A DNA stretch of 64,000 nucleotides, taken from Rhizobium sp. BK376. GTDB lineage: Bacteria > Pseudomonadota > Alphaproteobacteria > Rhizobiales > Rhizobiaceae. Location: the NCBI RefSeq assembly GCF_004341625.1, contig NZ_SLZG01000009.1:1-64000 (forward strand), in the 5' to 3' direction. The translations under genes and the position numbers were made by a program. A model generated the notes under the pieces. That model did not search any database. It saw nothing but the letters and a program-made list of their open reading frames with translations, and was not told where the DNA came from. Numbering within the stretch: the stretch's first letter is position 1; the number at the start of each line of letters is the position of its first letter. Of this stretch, positions 37,944-48,483 are shown piece by piece.

Positions 37944-38789
37944 ATGAAGATTACAGCACGGGCGCTGCTCGTAACGCTTCTCTTGGCGAGCACGGGCATA
38001 GCTGTTTCCAGCTGCCAGGCGGACAGGGATATCGATATTACGAAGCTCGGCGTCGAAACCGATCCGCCGGAAACGCTTTACAATCAAGGCCTGGCCAATA
38101 TCAAGGCCGGCAACATGACCGAAGCCGGCAAGAAGTTCGACGCGATCAACCAGCAGGAGCCGTTCTCCGAGTGGGCGCGCAAAGCCTTGGTCATGAGCAC
38201 TTTCGTGAAGTTCCGCCAGGGCCGCTACGATGACGCTGTAACTACCGGCAATACCTACCTGAAGCAATATCCGCAGTCCGAAGATGCCGCCTATGTGCAG
38301 TATCTGGTCGGCAATTCCTACTCCAAGCAGATTGTCGACGTAACGCAGGATCAGCGCGCTGCCCAGCAGACGATCGAAGCGATGCAGAAGGTCGTCACGA
38401 ACTATCCGACATCGGAATATGTCAACGACGCCCAGGCCAAGATCCGTTTTGCCAAGGACCAGCTGGCTGGCAAAGAGATGCAGGTCGGTCGCTACTATCT
38501 CGAGCGCAAGGATTATCTTGCCGCGATTTCACGCTTCCGCATCGTCGTCGAGCAGTATCCGACGACGAACCAGATCGAAGAAGCGCTGGCGCGACTCGTC
38601 GAAGCCTATTATGCCATGGGCATCGTTCAGGAAGCCCAGACGGCAGCTGCCGTTCTCGGGCACAATTACCCTGATAGCAAATGGTACGATGACTCCTATA
38701 AACTCCTGAAGAGCGGCGGCGCCGAGCCACGTGAGAATTCTGGTTCCTGGATCTCGCGCGCCGGCAAGAAGCTGCTTCTTGGCACGTGA
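37944..38789 (+). CDS. bamD: Outer membrane assembly lipoprotein BamD
   Basis: Essential lipoprotein of the BAM complex that inserts beta-barrel proteins. I start at ATG 37944 (AGGA upstream), giving 281 aa with a lipoprotein signal MKITARALLVTLLL...VSSC (Cys at residue 24). Five TPR-like repeats follow, beginning ETLYNQGLANIKAGNMTEAGKKF and including KYYLERKDYLAA-type blocks (VGRYYLERKDYLAAISRF). Longer frames starting at 37824 lack a sensible N-terminus. recN follows after 13 bases. Confidence 0.93.
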   Translation: MKITARALLVTLLLASTGIAVSSCQADRDIDITKLGVETDPPETLYNQGLANIKAGNMTEAGKKFDAINQQEPFSEWARKALVMSTFVKFRQGRYDDAVTTGNTYLKQYPQSEDAAYVQYLVGNSYSKQIVDVTQDQRAAQQTIEAMQKVVTNYPTSEYVNDAQAKIRFAKDQLAGKEMQVGRYYLERKDYLAAISRFRIVVEQYPTTNQIEEALARLVEAYYAMGIVQEAQTAAAVLGHNYPDSKWYDDSYKLLKSGGAEPRENSGSWISRAGKKLLLGT

Positions 38790-38802
38790 GATCTAAGCGC
38801 AG

Positions 38803-40476
38803 ATGCTGATCCAGCTTTCGATCCGCGATATCGTTCTGATCGAGCGGCTGGATCTTGCCTTCGAGACTGGGCTCTCCGTCCTGACGGGCGAGACGGGCGC
38901 CGGCAAATCCATCCTGCTTGACAGCCTGTCGCTGGCGCTCGGTGGGCGCGGAGACGGCGGTCTCGTGCGCCACGGCGAAGACAAGGGGCAGGTGACTGCC
39001 GTCTTTGATGTCGGCGCGGACCATGCGGCCCGCAAGCTGTTGCGCGATAACGGCATAGACGACGATGGCGATCTGATTTTTCGCCGCAGCCAATCTGCAG
39101 ATGGCCGCACCAAGGCCTATGTCAACGACCAGCCGCTGAGTGTTCAGCTCATGCGGCAGGCCGGCCAGTTGCTGGTCGAAATCCATGGTCAGCATGACGA
39201 CCGCGCACTCGTCGACACCAATGCCCACCGCATGTTGCTCGACGCCTTTGCCGGCCTTGGCGAGGATGTTCAGAACGTTTCGCGGCTCTACAAAATCTGG
39301 CGCGACACCGAGCGGACGCTGAAAAAGCATCGCGAGAAGGTCGAGAACGCCGCACGCGAGGCGGACTATCTTCGTGCCTCCGTCGAAGAATTGGAGGCGC
39401 TGTCGCCGCACGACGGCGAAGAGGAGCAGCTTGCCGAGCGCCGCTCGCGCATGATGAAGGCAGAGCGGATCGCCGGCGACATTTCCGAGGCATCCGAATT
39501 CCTGAACGGCAATGCCTCTCCGGTGCCCCATATCGCCTCGCTGGTGCGCAGGCTGGAGCGCAAGAGCCACGAGGCGCCTGGGCTGCTCGAAGAGACTGTA
39601 GCGCTGCTGGACGCGGCGCTGGACCAGCTTTCCAACGCGCAGATGGAAGTCGAGGCGGCGCTGCGCAAGACCGAATACGATCCCAAGGAGTTGGAGCGTG
39701 TCGAGGAGCGGCTGTTTTCCCTTCGTGGTGCGTCCCGCAAATATTCCGTGCCTGTCACCGGTCTGCCGGCGCTCGCCGAACGGATGATCGCCGATCTCGC
39801 CGACGTCGATGCCGGCGAGGAACGGCTGACCAAGCTCGAAGCGGAGCTCGCTGTCGCCAGATCCGATTTCGATGAGGCGGCGCGGTCGCTCTCCGACAAG
39901 CGCCATCATGCCGGCGAGGCGCTTGCCGCCGCCGTTATGAGCGAACTGCCGGCATTGAGGCTGGAGCGGGCGCGCTTCATGGTCGAGATCTCGAGCGATC
40001 CGCAAGAGGCTGTCGCCGAGGGGATCGACGTTGTGGAATTCCATGTTCAGACCAATCCGGGGACCCGGCCGGGACCCATCATGAAAGTGGCATCGGGTGG
40101 TGAGCTCTCGCGATTCCTGCTGGCGCTCAAGGTGGCGCTCGCCGATCGCGGCTCGGCACCGACGCTCGTTTTCGACGAAATCGATACCGGTGTCGGCGGT
40201 GCCGTGGCCGACGCCATCGGCCAGCGGTTGAAGCGCCTTTCGGAGCGCGTGCAGGTTCTGTCCGTCACGCATGCGCCGCAGGTTGCGGCCCGCGCGGAAA
40301 CGCATCTGTTGATCTCCAAGGGACCGGCGGCCGAGGGCTCCGAAAAGATCTCGACCCGCGTCGCCACAATGGAGCCCAGGGATCGCACCGAGGAAATCGC
40401 CCGTATGCTTGCCGGCGCTTCGGTCACCGAAGAGGCGAGAGCGGCTGCCAAGCGGCTGCTGGCCGGGAACGGCTGA
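38803..40476 (+). CDS. recN: DNA repair protein RecN
   Basis: SMC-like ATPase acting in double-strand break repair. 557 aa: Walker A GETGAGKS at 29-36 in an N-terminal half with the IHGQHDDR signature, a central coiled coil (about 160-350), and a C-terminal half with ASGGELSRFLLALK (ABC signature) and LVFDEIDTGVGG (Walker B). No clear alphaproteobacterial LexA box (GTTC-N7-GTTC) is visible upstream. It is cotranscribed with bamD by spacing. Confidence 0.95.
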   Translation: MLIQLSIRDIVLIERLDLAFETGLSVLTGETGAGKSILLDSLSLALGGRGDGGLVRHGEDKGQVTAVFDVGADHAARKLLRDNGIDDDGDLIFRRSQSADGRTKAYVNDQPLSVQLMRQAGQLLVEIHGQHDDRALVDTNAHRMLLDAFAGLGEDVQNVSRLYKIWRDTERTLKKHREKVENAAREADYLRASVEELEALSPHDGEEEQLAERRSRMMKAERIAGDISEASEFLNGNASPVPHIASLVRRLERKSHEAPGLLEETVALLDAALDQLSNAQMEVEAALRKTEYDPKELERVEERLFSLRGASRKYSVPVTGLPALAERMIADLADVDAGEERLTKLEAELAVARSDFDEAARSLSDKRHHAGEALAAAVMSELPALRLERARFMVEISSDPQEAVAEGIDVVEFHVQTNPGTRPGPIMKVASGGELSRFLLALKVALADRGSAPTLVFDEIDTGVGGAVADAIGQRLKRLSERVQVLSVTHAPQVAARAETHLLISKGPAAEGSEKISTRVATMEPRDRTEEIARMLAGASVTEEARAAAKRLLAGNG

Positions 40477-40478
40477 AC

Positions 40479-40994
40479 TTATTTCCCAACGACGGGATGG
40501 GGGTGTCTATACACCAGGTCCGCCGGATCAGGACGCGGTGCCTGCGCATCGAGTTCGCCACCCAGTCGCTCCGCGAGCTTGCGGGAACGGATATTCCCGG
40601 GCGCGATGTAGCTGACGATGGTTTGCAGCCCACGCACATTGAACGCCCAGTCGCGTAGCGCGCTTGCTGCTTCGTAGCCGTAGCCTTTTCCTTCCGCGTG
40701 TGCGTAGACGAACCAGCCGAGTTCATGTTCGGGAAAGAGCGGTCCCGAATTGATGCCGACCTGCCCGAGGCAGCGCCCGGTATCGAGCTCCTGAAGCATC
40801 AGGGCGCCTTGGCCCGTTAACGTCCACAGAGCCGCGTCGTGGCAGAACATTCCCCAAGCGGCTGTGGTCGCATGCGGGCCGCCCATATAGATTGCCCGCG
40901 GCGAGGACATGAGCTCGGCATATTCGGGCCAGTCATCCATCGTTAGCGGACGCAGAATGAGCCTCTCTGTTTCGATCGTCGGAACCTCGGTCAT
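40479..40994 (-). CDS. GNAT family N-acetyltransferase
   Basis: 171-aa acetyltransferase of the RimJ/RimL-like type: ETERLILRPLTMDDWPEYAEL at the start, GQVGINSGPLFPEHELGWFVY, and EGKGYGYEAASALRDWAF (acetyl-CoA loop), then RSRKLAERLGG. I chose the ATG at 40994, preceded by GGGGAGAGAG, over the far upstream one at 41171 that overlaps ligA. Its substrate is unknown. It converges on recN with two bases between the stops. Confidence 0.85.
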   Translation of the reverse strand: MTEVPTIETERLILRPLTMDDWPEYAELMSSPRAIYMGGPHATTAAWGMFCHDAALWTLTGQGALMLQELDTGRCLGQVGINSGPLFPEHELGWFVYAHAEGKGYGYEAASALRDWAFNVRGLQTIVSYIAPGNIRSRKLAERLGGELDAQAPRPDPADLVYRHPHPVVGK

Positions 40995-41101
40995 CTGCTC
41001 TCTCCCCTGTCCGCAGGCAATAATCTCCCATGCCGGAAATACGGTGTCTCTTTTAATCCGGAAATTTTGCTCTAAAAAACAAACCAGATTCTCCGGAGTG
41101 A

Positions 41102-43258
<2,157 letters not shown>

Positions 43259-43267
43259 GACAATTTC

Positions 43268-44212
43268 ATGGATAGGCTGACGCTTGCACGGGCGCAGGGA
43301 TGTCTCGCTGGCCAATTGGCCGGTGATGCGCTGGGCAGTCTCGTTGAATTCCGCTCTGCTGACAGCATTCGGCGAGAATATCCTGAAGGTGTGCGCCTGC
43401 TGGCGGATGGCGGGACATGGAATACCATCGCCGGACAGCCGACCGACGATTCGGAAATGGCGCTGATGCTCGCAAGGTCGTTGGTAAAACATCGCGACTA
43501 CGCAAGCTACGAGGTCTGGGATGCATATCGATCCTGGATTGGATCCGATCCCTTTGATTGCGGTTCGACCGTGGCTGCCGGTCTGAATGGTTTTCCCAAC
43601 CCGGAAAGCCAGGCAAATGGTGCCTTGATGCGGATCAGCCCGCTTGGCATCTTCGGTTCCTCCCGTCCGGATGAAATCCTGGAGGAATGGGCGAAATGGG
43701 ATGCGCGCATGACCCATCCACATCCCATCTGCGTGGAAGCCAATGTCCTTTTCGCGCAGGCGATTGCTTTGGCCGTGCGCAATGGAATGTCAGGCCCAGA
43801 TCTGTATGAGGAGATCCTTCGAAGGGCGATCCTGCGACAAGTGCCGGCGCCCTTGCTTGCTGCGACAGGGGCGAGTCGCCAAAGTCCGCCCGATGATTTC
43901 CTGACACAACAAGGATGGGTATTGATCGCGTGGCAGAATGCGCTCTGGCACCTGCTGCATACGGAGAGCCTTGAAGAGGCGGTTGTAGCAACGGTTATGT
44001 CGGGCGGCGATACCGATACCAATGCCGCGATCTGCGGAGCTTTGCTCGGCAGTGTTTATGGCATCGATGCCTTGCCTCAGCAGTGGGTTGATAGACTGAG
44101 CCAGTGCCGGCCAGAGCGGGGAAGGTTGGGCGTTCACAGGCCACGGCCCGAATGTTTCTGGCCACACGATTTCATGTCGCTGGCTGAAGGGCTGTTGGCT
44201 GTCACGGCCTGA
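43268..44212 (+). CDS. ADP-ribosylglycohydrolase (DraG-like) family protein
   Basis: 314-aa macro-fold-unrelated, all-alpha ADP-ribosylglycohydrolase. Metal-binding motifs are TDDSE at 59-63 and GGDTDTN at 246-252, with GDALGS near the N-terminus; these hold the two Mg ions in DraG and ARH proteins. Such enzymes remove ADP-ribose from proteins or small molecules. It starts nine bases after ligA and its ribosome site lies in the ligA 3' end, so the two NAD-linked genes are probably co-translated. The target is unknown; DraG itself acts on nitrogenase, but nothing here ties it to that. Confidence 0.85.
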   Translation: MDRLTLARAQGCLAGQLAGDALGSLVEFRSADSIRREYPEGVRLLADGGTWNTIAGQPTDDSEMALMLARSLVKHRDYASYEVWDAYRSWIGSDPFDCGSTVAAGLNGFPNPESQANGALMRISPLGIFGSSRPDEILEEWAKWDARMTHPHPICVEANVLFAQAIALAVRNGMSGPDLYEEILRRAILRQVPAPLLAATGASRQSPPDDFLTQQGWVLIAWQNALWHLLHTESLEEAVVATVMSGGDTDTNAAICGALLGSVYGIDALPQQWVDRLSQCRPERGRLGVHRPRPECFWPHDFMSLAEGLLAVTA

Positions 44213-44281
44213 GCGCTTTCTTGCAAAGCACTGGTCCACTCTTATCTAGAGTTCGGGATCATCCAGGGAGATTTCAGGCCC

Positions 44282-44770
44282 ATGCAGCGTTTTCAGAGCC
44301 TTGCCGTTGCTTCTCTTCTCACTCTCATTGCCGGAACCGCCTCGGCCGACGTGGTCGGCAAGGTCGGTGTGGATTGGACGGGCAACGACATCATCGTCGA
44401 TGCCGTGGCTGATCCGGAAGTATCCGGGGTTACCTGCCACGTCACCTATTTCGATCGCAGCGTTATCGACAGGCTGAAGAACGGCAACTGGTTCGAGGAT
44501 CCTTCGAACAATTCGATTGCGTGCCGCCAGACCGGACCGATTTCCATCGGCGACATCAGCCTGTCGCAGAGCGGAGAAGAGGTGTTCCGTGCCGGCATGT
44601 CGCTGATCTGGAAAAAGCTCGTGGTCAACCGGATCTATGACAAGAAGAACGATACGCTGATCTATCTGGCGCATTCGCGCGAACTGACGGATGGTTCGGC
44701 GAAAATGTCGATCTCCACCATTCCGCTCTTCGGCCAGAACGTCAGCTGGAAAAACGGAAAACCGAACTAA
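44282..44770 (+). CDS. creA: CreA family secreted protein
   Basis: 162-aa periplasmic protein with a signal peptide (MQRFQSLAVASLLTLIAGTASA, about 22 residues) and CreA family blocks: VGKVGVDWTGNDIIVDA, DPEVSGVTCHVTYFD with paired Cys, and VFRAGMSLIWKKLVV. Its molecular role is unknown across bacteria. Two conserved Cys (in GVTCHV and SIACRQ) may form a disulfide. Confidence 0.88.
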   Translation: MQRFQSLAVASLLTLIAGTASADVVGKVGVDWTGNDIIVDAVADPEVSGVTCHVTYFDRSVIDRLKNGNWFEDPSNNSIACRQTGPISIGDISLSQSGEEVFRAGMSLIWKKLVVNRIYDKKNDTLIYLAHSRELTDGSAKMSISTIPLFGQNVSWKNGKPN

Positions 44771-44815
44771 CGTCGGCCTCGTCCGTGACAAGAAGATGAT
44801 ACCAAAAAAGGTCAG

Positions 44816-44890
44816 ATGGTTTGGCTGTTAAAATGGTTTTTGTCGCCGCGCTGGGCTTTTGATCGTTACGGTTTTGATGCAGGTTGCTAA
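44816..44890 (+). CDS. Candidate 24-aa hydrophobic peptide
   Basis: A very short frame starting MVWLLKWFLSPRWAF and ending in a Cys. AAAAAAGG stands 4-6 bases before its ATG, a credible ribosome site. Three Trp, several Leu/Phe and few charges suggest a membrane-associated micropeptide, or a leader peptide (but no trp genes follow). It lies between creA and a strong plus-strand terminator at 45002. Coding status is uncertain. Confidence 0.25.
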   Translation: MVWLLKWFLSPRWAFDRYGFDAGC

Positions 44891-45035
44891 CTGAACGTGG
44901 AGGTGGAGTCGGACCAAGCCGACCTTGCTTTCAGCTGTTCATGCTACGCCCCAGCAGGCATTTGGACACCACCCCGTCCCTTTGCTTGTTGTCTAATACA
45001 CAACGCCCTGGAGTTTTCAGCTCCAGGGCGTTTTT
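44891..45035 (+). ncRNA. Candidate small RNA or 3' UTR ending in a strong terminator
   Basis: No known gene on the plus strand uses the terminator at 45002-45035, since cheW reads the other way. Upstream of it are a GTCGG/CCGAC hairpin and a GCT/AGC-flanked loop, so an sRNA or the 3' UTR of the 24-codon frame is plausible. No family recognised. Confidence 0.3.
45002..45035 (+). terminator. Strong plus-strand intrinsic terminator
   Basis: AACGCCCTGGAG, loop TTTTCAG, CTCCAGGGCGTT, then TTTC. The 12-bp stem with T-run favours the plus strand; the minus side has only GTTGTGTATT. Confidence 0.85.
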
Positions 45036-45058
45036 CATTCGTAACGATAAGATTGCTA

Positions 45059-45523
45059 TCAGGCGGCCTGGGCCAGCTCGTCGGCAATGACGGTGTCGAG
45101 GTTGAGGAAGCAGACCATGGTCTTTTCAAGCGCGACGATGCCGCGGCAGAAGGCGCGCTGTGCTTCGGGAATGATTTCCGGCGCCGGCTGCAGGTCTTCG
45201 CTCTTGATGGTCATCATGTCGGAAACCTGCTCGACCAGCAGGCCGACGAGCTTGCCGGCGATGTCCGTTACGATGATGGCGGAGCGCTCGGACGGCTCGG
45301 TCATTTTCATGCCGAGGCGGCAGGCCATGTCGATAACAGGGATCACGGCGCCACGCAGGTTGATGAGGCCCAGCACGTAGGGCGGGGTATGCGGCATCGG
45401 CGTCACGGGCGCCCAGCCGCGGATTTCACGGATGGCCATGATGTCGATGCAGAATTCCTGATCGCCAAGATGGAACGACACGATTTCGAGATAGGCGCCC
45501 GACTGTTTGATGGCATTGGTCAT
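45059..45523 (-). CDS. cheW: Chemotaxis coupling protein CheW
   Basis: 154-aa adaptor that couples chemoreceptors to the CheA kinase. The CheW fold is evident: EIVSFHLGDQEFCIDIMAIREI at the start, GLINLRGAVIPVIDM in the centre and VGLLVEQVSDM towards the end. It follows the MCP gene by 2 bases on the minus strand, so receptor and adaptor form a pair; no CheA, CheR or CheB is in the window, implying they sit elsewhere. Confidence 0.93.
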   Translation of the reverse strand: MTNAIKQSGAYLEIVSFHLGDQEFCIDIMAIREIRGWAPVTPMPHTPPYVLGLINLRGAVIPVIDMACRLGMKMTEPSERSAIIVTDIAGKLVGLLVEQVSDMMTIKSEDLQPAPEIIPEAQRAFCRGIVALEKTMVCFLNLDTVIADELAQAA

Positions 45524-45525
45524 GA

Positions 45526-47487
45526 TCAGAACTCTTCCCAGTTGCCGCCGGCCGCCGAGGCCACTGCCTTCGGGGCGACGCTGTTGTTGAATGCTCCCGC
45601 AACTTTGCTCATCAAGCTCCGTGCGGGGGAGGGTTTTGGTTGCGAAGCAGCGTTGGCTGCCTGCGGTGTCTTGCGGGCGTTCATGCCCTCCTGAATTCGG
45701 AACTGGCTCACCAGCTGAGTCAGATTTTCAGCATCCGTTGCTAGCGCGTGGCTGGAAGCGTTGGTCTCTTCCACCATGGCCGCATTCTTCTGCGTCACCT
45801 GGTCCATCTGGCTTATGGCAGAGTTGATCTCGCCAAGGCCTGTAGATTGTTCGCGCGCCGAGGTTACGATCGACTTAACGTGCTCGTTTATCTTCAGCAC
45901 ATCTTCGCCAATTTCTCGCAAAGCGTTGCCTGTTGCCGTTACCAGCTCGCCGCCGGTCTGCACTTCATGGCTGGATTTGCCGATAAGAGCCTTGATGTCC
46001 TTCGCAGCACCGGCTGCGCGGCCGGCCAATTCCCGCACTTCCTGGGCGACGACCGCGAATCCCTTGCCGGCCTCGCCGGCGCGGGCGGCTTCGACACCTG
46101 CATTCAGCGCCAGGAGATTCGTCTGGAAGGCGATCTCGTCGATGACGTTGATGATCATTCCGATCTCGCGTGAGGCGGCCTCAATCCGCTCCATGGCAGC
46201 CATTGCTTCGCCGACGACGCGATCCGATTTCTCGGTGTTCTGGCGCGTGTGCTCGACCATGTGGCCCGCTTCCTCGGCCCGTTGAGCCGCGCTGCGGACG
46301 GTGGCAGTGATCTGGTCGAGCGCGGCCGACGTCTGCTCGAGGGAGGCGGCCTGCTGCTCCGTTCTCTTCGAGAGATCGTCGGCGGCAGCGCGCATCTGGC
46401 GGCTGTTGGCTTCGATCGAGCCGGTGTTGGCGGCAATATCCAGCATCGCGCGCTGCAGCCGCTGGGACGTCTGATTGAAATCGGCCCGCAGTCGTTCGAG
46501 ATCCTGACGGAAGGGCTGGTCGAGCGTCGCCGTGAGGTCGCCTTCGGCGAGACGGTTCAGGCCATGGGCGAGTTGGTCGACGGCCGAGGAGACCGCCTTT
46601 TCGTCCGCCATGCGGACGGCGTCCCGCTGCTGCCGTTCCTCGTCGCTGCGCAGGCGATCCTCGTTACTGCGGGTCTCCAGGGATTGCTTTTCGATGGCGG
46701 CATGGCGGAAAAGCTCGGCAGCGCGCGCCATGTCGCCGATCTCGTCGCCGCGGGCAGTGCCGTCGACTTCGGTTCTGAAATCGCCCGCAACGATCCGCTG
46801 CATGCTGAGGCGCACGGCATTGATGCCGCGGCGGATCGAACCGCCATGAATGTATTGCAGAACGCAGATGATCACCAAGGCCACGAGACCAGCGAAGATC
46901 TGGTAGTAGAGAGAATTGGTAGCGATCGCATCGGCCACGTTCACCCGCGATTCGGCAAGATTGCTGCCGTCGGTCCCCAGCTTTTCGAACAGCGATGTGA
47001 GCTTGTCACCTTCACCGTCGATCATATCGTCGATCTTGGCGAAATCGTCATCGCTGCCCTTATTTTCCACGAGGCTCTTCAGGTCGCCAAGCGTGGATTT
47101 CCGTATGGCTGCAACGTCGGCGTCGTAGGTCGTGACAAGATTGCCGTCGTTTAGCTCGGTGGCCAGATGGCGCATCGAATCGACGTTTTTCGTCAGCACG
47201 TCGAGCGATTTGCGCATGATGCCGAGGCGTTCCGGATCGACCTTGCCGTCGGCGCGATCGACGATCGTGTCCATGGCGGCAAGGGAGAGGTCGACGGCCG
47301 CAAGACGCATGGCGGTGACGTCATCGACGCTGTCCTGAGTGTGATTGGCAACGCGCAGTGCGGCGTCCACCTCGGCGTTTTCGTACCAACCGACAGCGAC
47401 CATCGCTGCGATGCCGACAAATGCGGCGGCCCCCAGGGTCCAGAGCCGGTGGCTCACCGAGAAGCTTCTTCTTACCTGCGCTGACAT
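45526..47487 (-). CDS. Methyl-accepting chemotaxis protein with C-terminal NWEEF
   Basis: Transmembrane chemoreceptor. From the ATG at 47487 it is 653 aa: TM1 at about 17-34, a periplasmic four-helix-like sensor of about 160 residues, TM2 at about 196-215, HAMP, a second HAMP-like region, then the signalling domain with the hairpin tip EIAFQTNLLALNAGVEAARAGE. The last residues NWEEF resemble the CheR/CheB-docking pentapeptide NWETF of high-abundance receptors. Ligand unknown. Ribosome site AAGGG about 9-14 bases before the start; an ATG at 47526 is an alternative. Confidence 0.9.
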   Translation of the reverse strand: MSAQVRRSFSVSHRLWTLGAAAFVGIAAMVAVGWYENAEVDAALRVANHTQDSVDDVTAMRLAAVDLSLAAMDTIVDRADGKVDPERLGIMRKSLDVLTKNVDSMRHLATELNDGNLVTTYDADVAAIRKSTLGDLKSLVENKGSDDDFAKIDDMIDGEGDKLTSLFEKLGTDGSNLAESRVNVADAIATNSLYYQIFAGLVALVIICVLQYIHGGSIRRGINAVRLSMQRIVAGDFRTEVDGTARGDEIGDMARAAELFRHAAIEKQSLETRSNEDRLRSDEERQQRDAVRMADEKAVSSAVDQLAHGLNRLAEGDLTATLDQPFRQDLERLRADFNQTSQRLQRAMLDIAANTGSIEANSRQMRAAADDLSKRTEQQAASLEQTSAALDQITATVRSAAQRAEEAGHMVEHTRQNTEKSDRVVGEAMAAMERIEAASREIGMIINVIDEIAFQTNLLALNAGVEAARAGEAGKGFAVVAQEVRELAGRAAGAAKDIKALIGKSSHEVQTGGELVTATGNALREIGEDVLKINEHVKSIVTSAREQSTGLGEINSAISQMDQVTQKNAAMVEETNASSHALATDAENLTQLVSQFRIQEGMNARKTPQAANAASQPKPSPARSLMSKVAGAFNNSVAPKAVASAAGGNWEEF

Positions 47488-47802
47488 GAAATCTACCCTT
47501 TCCGCGTCTTCGTGCCTTTCGCTCATGCCTATGCGGAAAAGCCGAATATTCATTCGGGTGACATCATGTCTGGCTGGCGTCCGCGCCATTAAGTCATGCT
47601 AAAATTAGCAATGACAATTTAAACTTTTGCTAACGCTATTTCCGGGTCAGAGCAGCATGCCGTTGTCTGTCCCAGGGACATATGATCGCGGGCTCGCGGG
47701 AAACGGCTTGTTGAATTGCGCGGAAGACGTTGCCGCGCTATCACGCGCCTTCCCGCACGCACGTATGATTGCGGTGGTCGATCGGATTGAGGAAACGAGC
47801 GC
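47488..47802. other. Divergent intergenic region, MCP / sco
   Basis: About 315 bases without a supported gene. An AT-rich segment near 47600-47640 (CATGCTAAAATTAGCAATGACAATTTAAAC) is the likely promoter zone. No structured RNA seen. Confidence 0.3.
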
Positions 47803-48408
47803 ATGAACAAAGCACGCATTGCCGTCTGGGTGGCCGTCTTCATCCTCGCAGGCATTTTGGGCGCGTGGACGTTTCACATCACCAATACGCCGCAAGCGCT
47901 TGTTGCGGATGGCCCTTATGGCGTGCCTTTCAGCCTCGTGTCGCAGAAGGGGCAACCGATCACCGAGCAAGCCTTCCGCGGCAAGCCGGCAGCGCTGTTT
48001 TTCGGCTATACCCATTGCCCCGACGTCTGCCCGACCACGCTTTTCGAACTGAACGGCTGGATGCAGAAGGCCGACCCTGACGGTAACAAGCTCAACGCCT
48101 ATTTCATCACCATCGATCCGGCTCGCGATACGCCCGAGATCATGGACCAGTACGTGTCCAACGTTTCGCAGCGAATCACCGGCATTTCCGGCCCGCCGGA
48201 CAAGGTCGAGGAGATGGCGAAGGGCTTCCGGGTCTATTTCAAGAAAGTGCCGACGGATGAGAAGGATCCGAACGGCGACTATACGATGGATCACACCGCT
48301 TCGGTCTTCCTGCTTGATTCCTCCGGCCGCTTCGCAGGCACGATCGCCTACCAGGAAGACCCTGACATAGCCGTCAAGAAGCTCGAGAATTTGATCAAGC
48401 GCGGATAG
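47803..48408 (+). CDS. SCO1/SenC family copper chaperone
   Basis: Membrane-anchored periplasmic protein that delivers copper to the CuA site of cytochrome c oxidase. 201 aa: N-terminal anchor (about 7-26), thioredoxin fold, CPDVC with Cys 72 and Cys 76 in FFGYTHCPDVCPTT, and the third copper ligand His 164 in MDHTASVF. All three ligands are intact. It is not next to oxidase genes here. Confidence 0.93.
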   Translation: MNKARIAVWVAVFILAGILGAWTFHITNTPQALVADGPYGVPFSLVSQKGQPITEQAFRGKPAALFFGYTHCPDVCPTTLFELNGWMQKADPDGNKLNAYFITIDPARDTPEIMDQYVSNVSQRITGISGPPDKVEEMAKGFRVYFKKVPTDEKDPNGDYTMDHTASVFLLDSSGRFAGTIAYQEDPDIAVKKLENLIKRG

Positions 48409-48483
48409 GCTGATAACGATGCCGCCCTGCAAGGTCGCGCTTCGCGCGGCCGTCGATCGATTTGCCTATGAAAGAACGAAGCG

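Noticed and set aside
38422-40305. 627-codon minus-strand frame opposite bamD and recN
   Set aside because: Crosses two real genes on the other strand and has no motif or ribosome site.
44816-44890. trp-type attenuator peptide
   Set aside because: Three Trp codons but not consecutive, and no tryptophan gene follows.
44897-45694. 265-codon plus-strand frame opposite cheW
   Set aside because: Runs through a strong terminator and opposite two clear genes.
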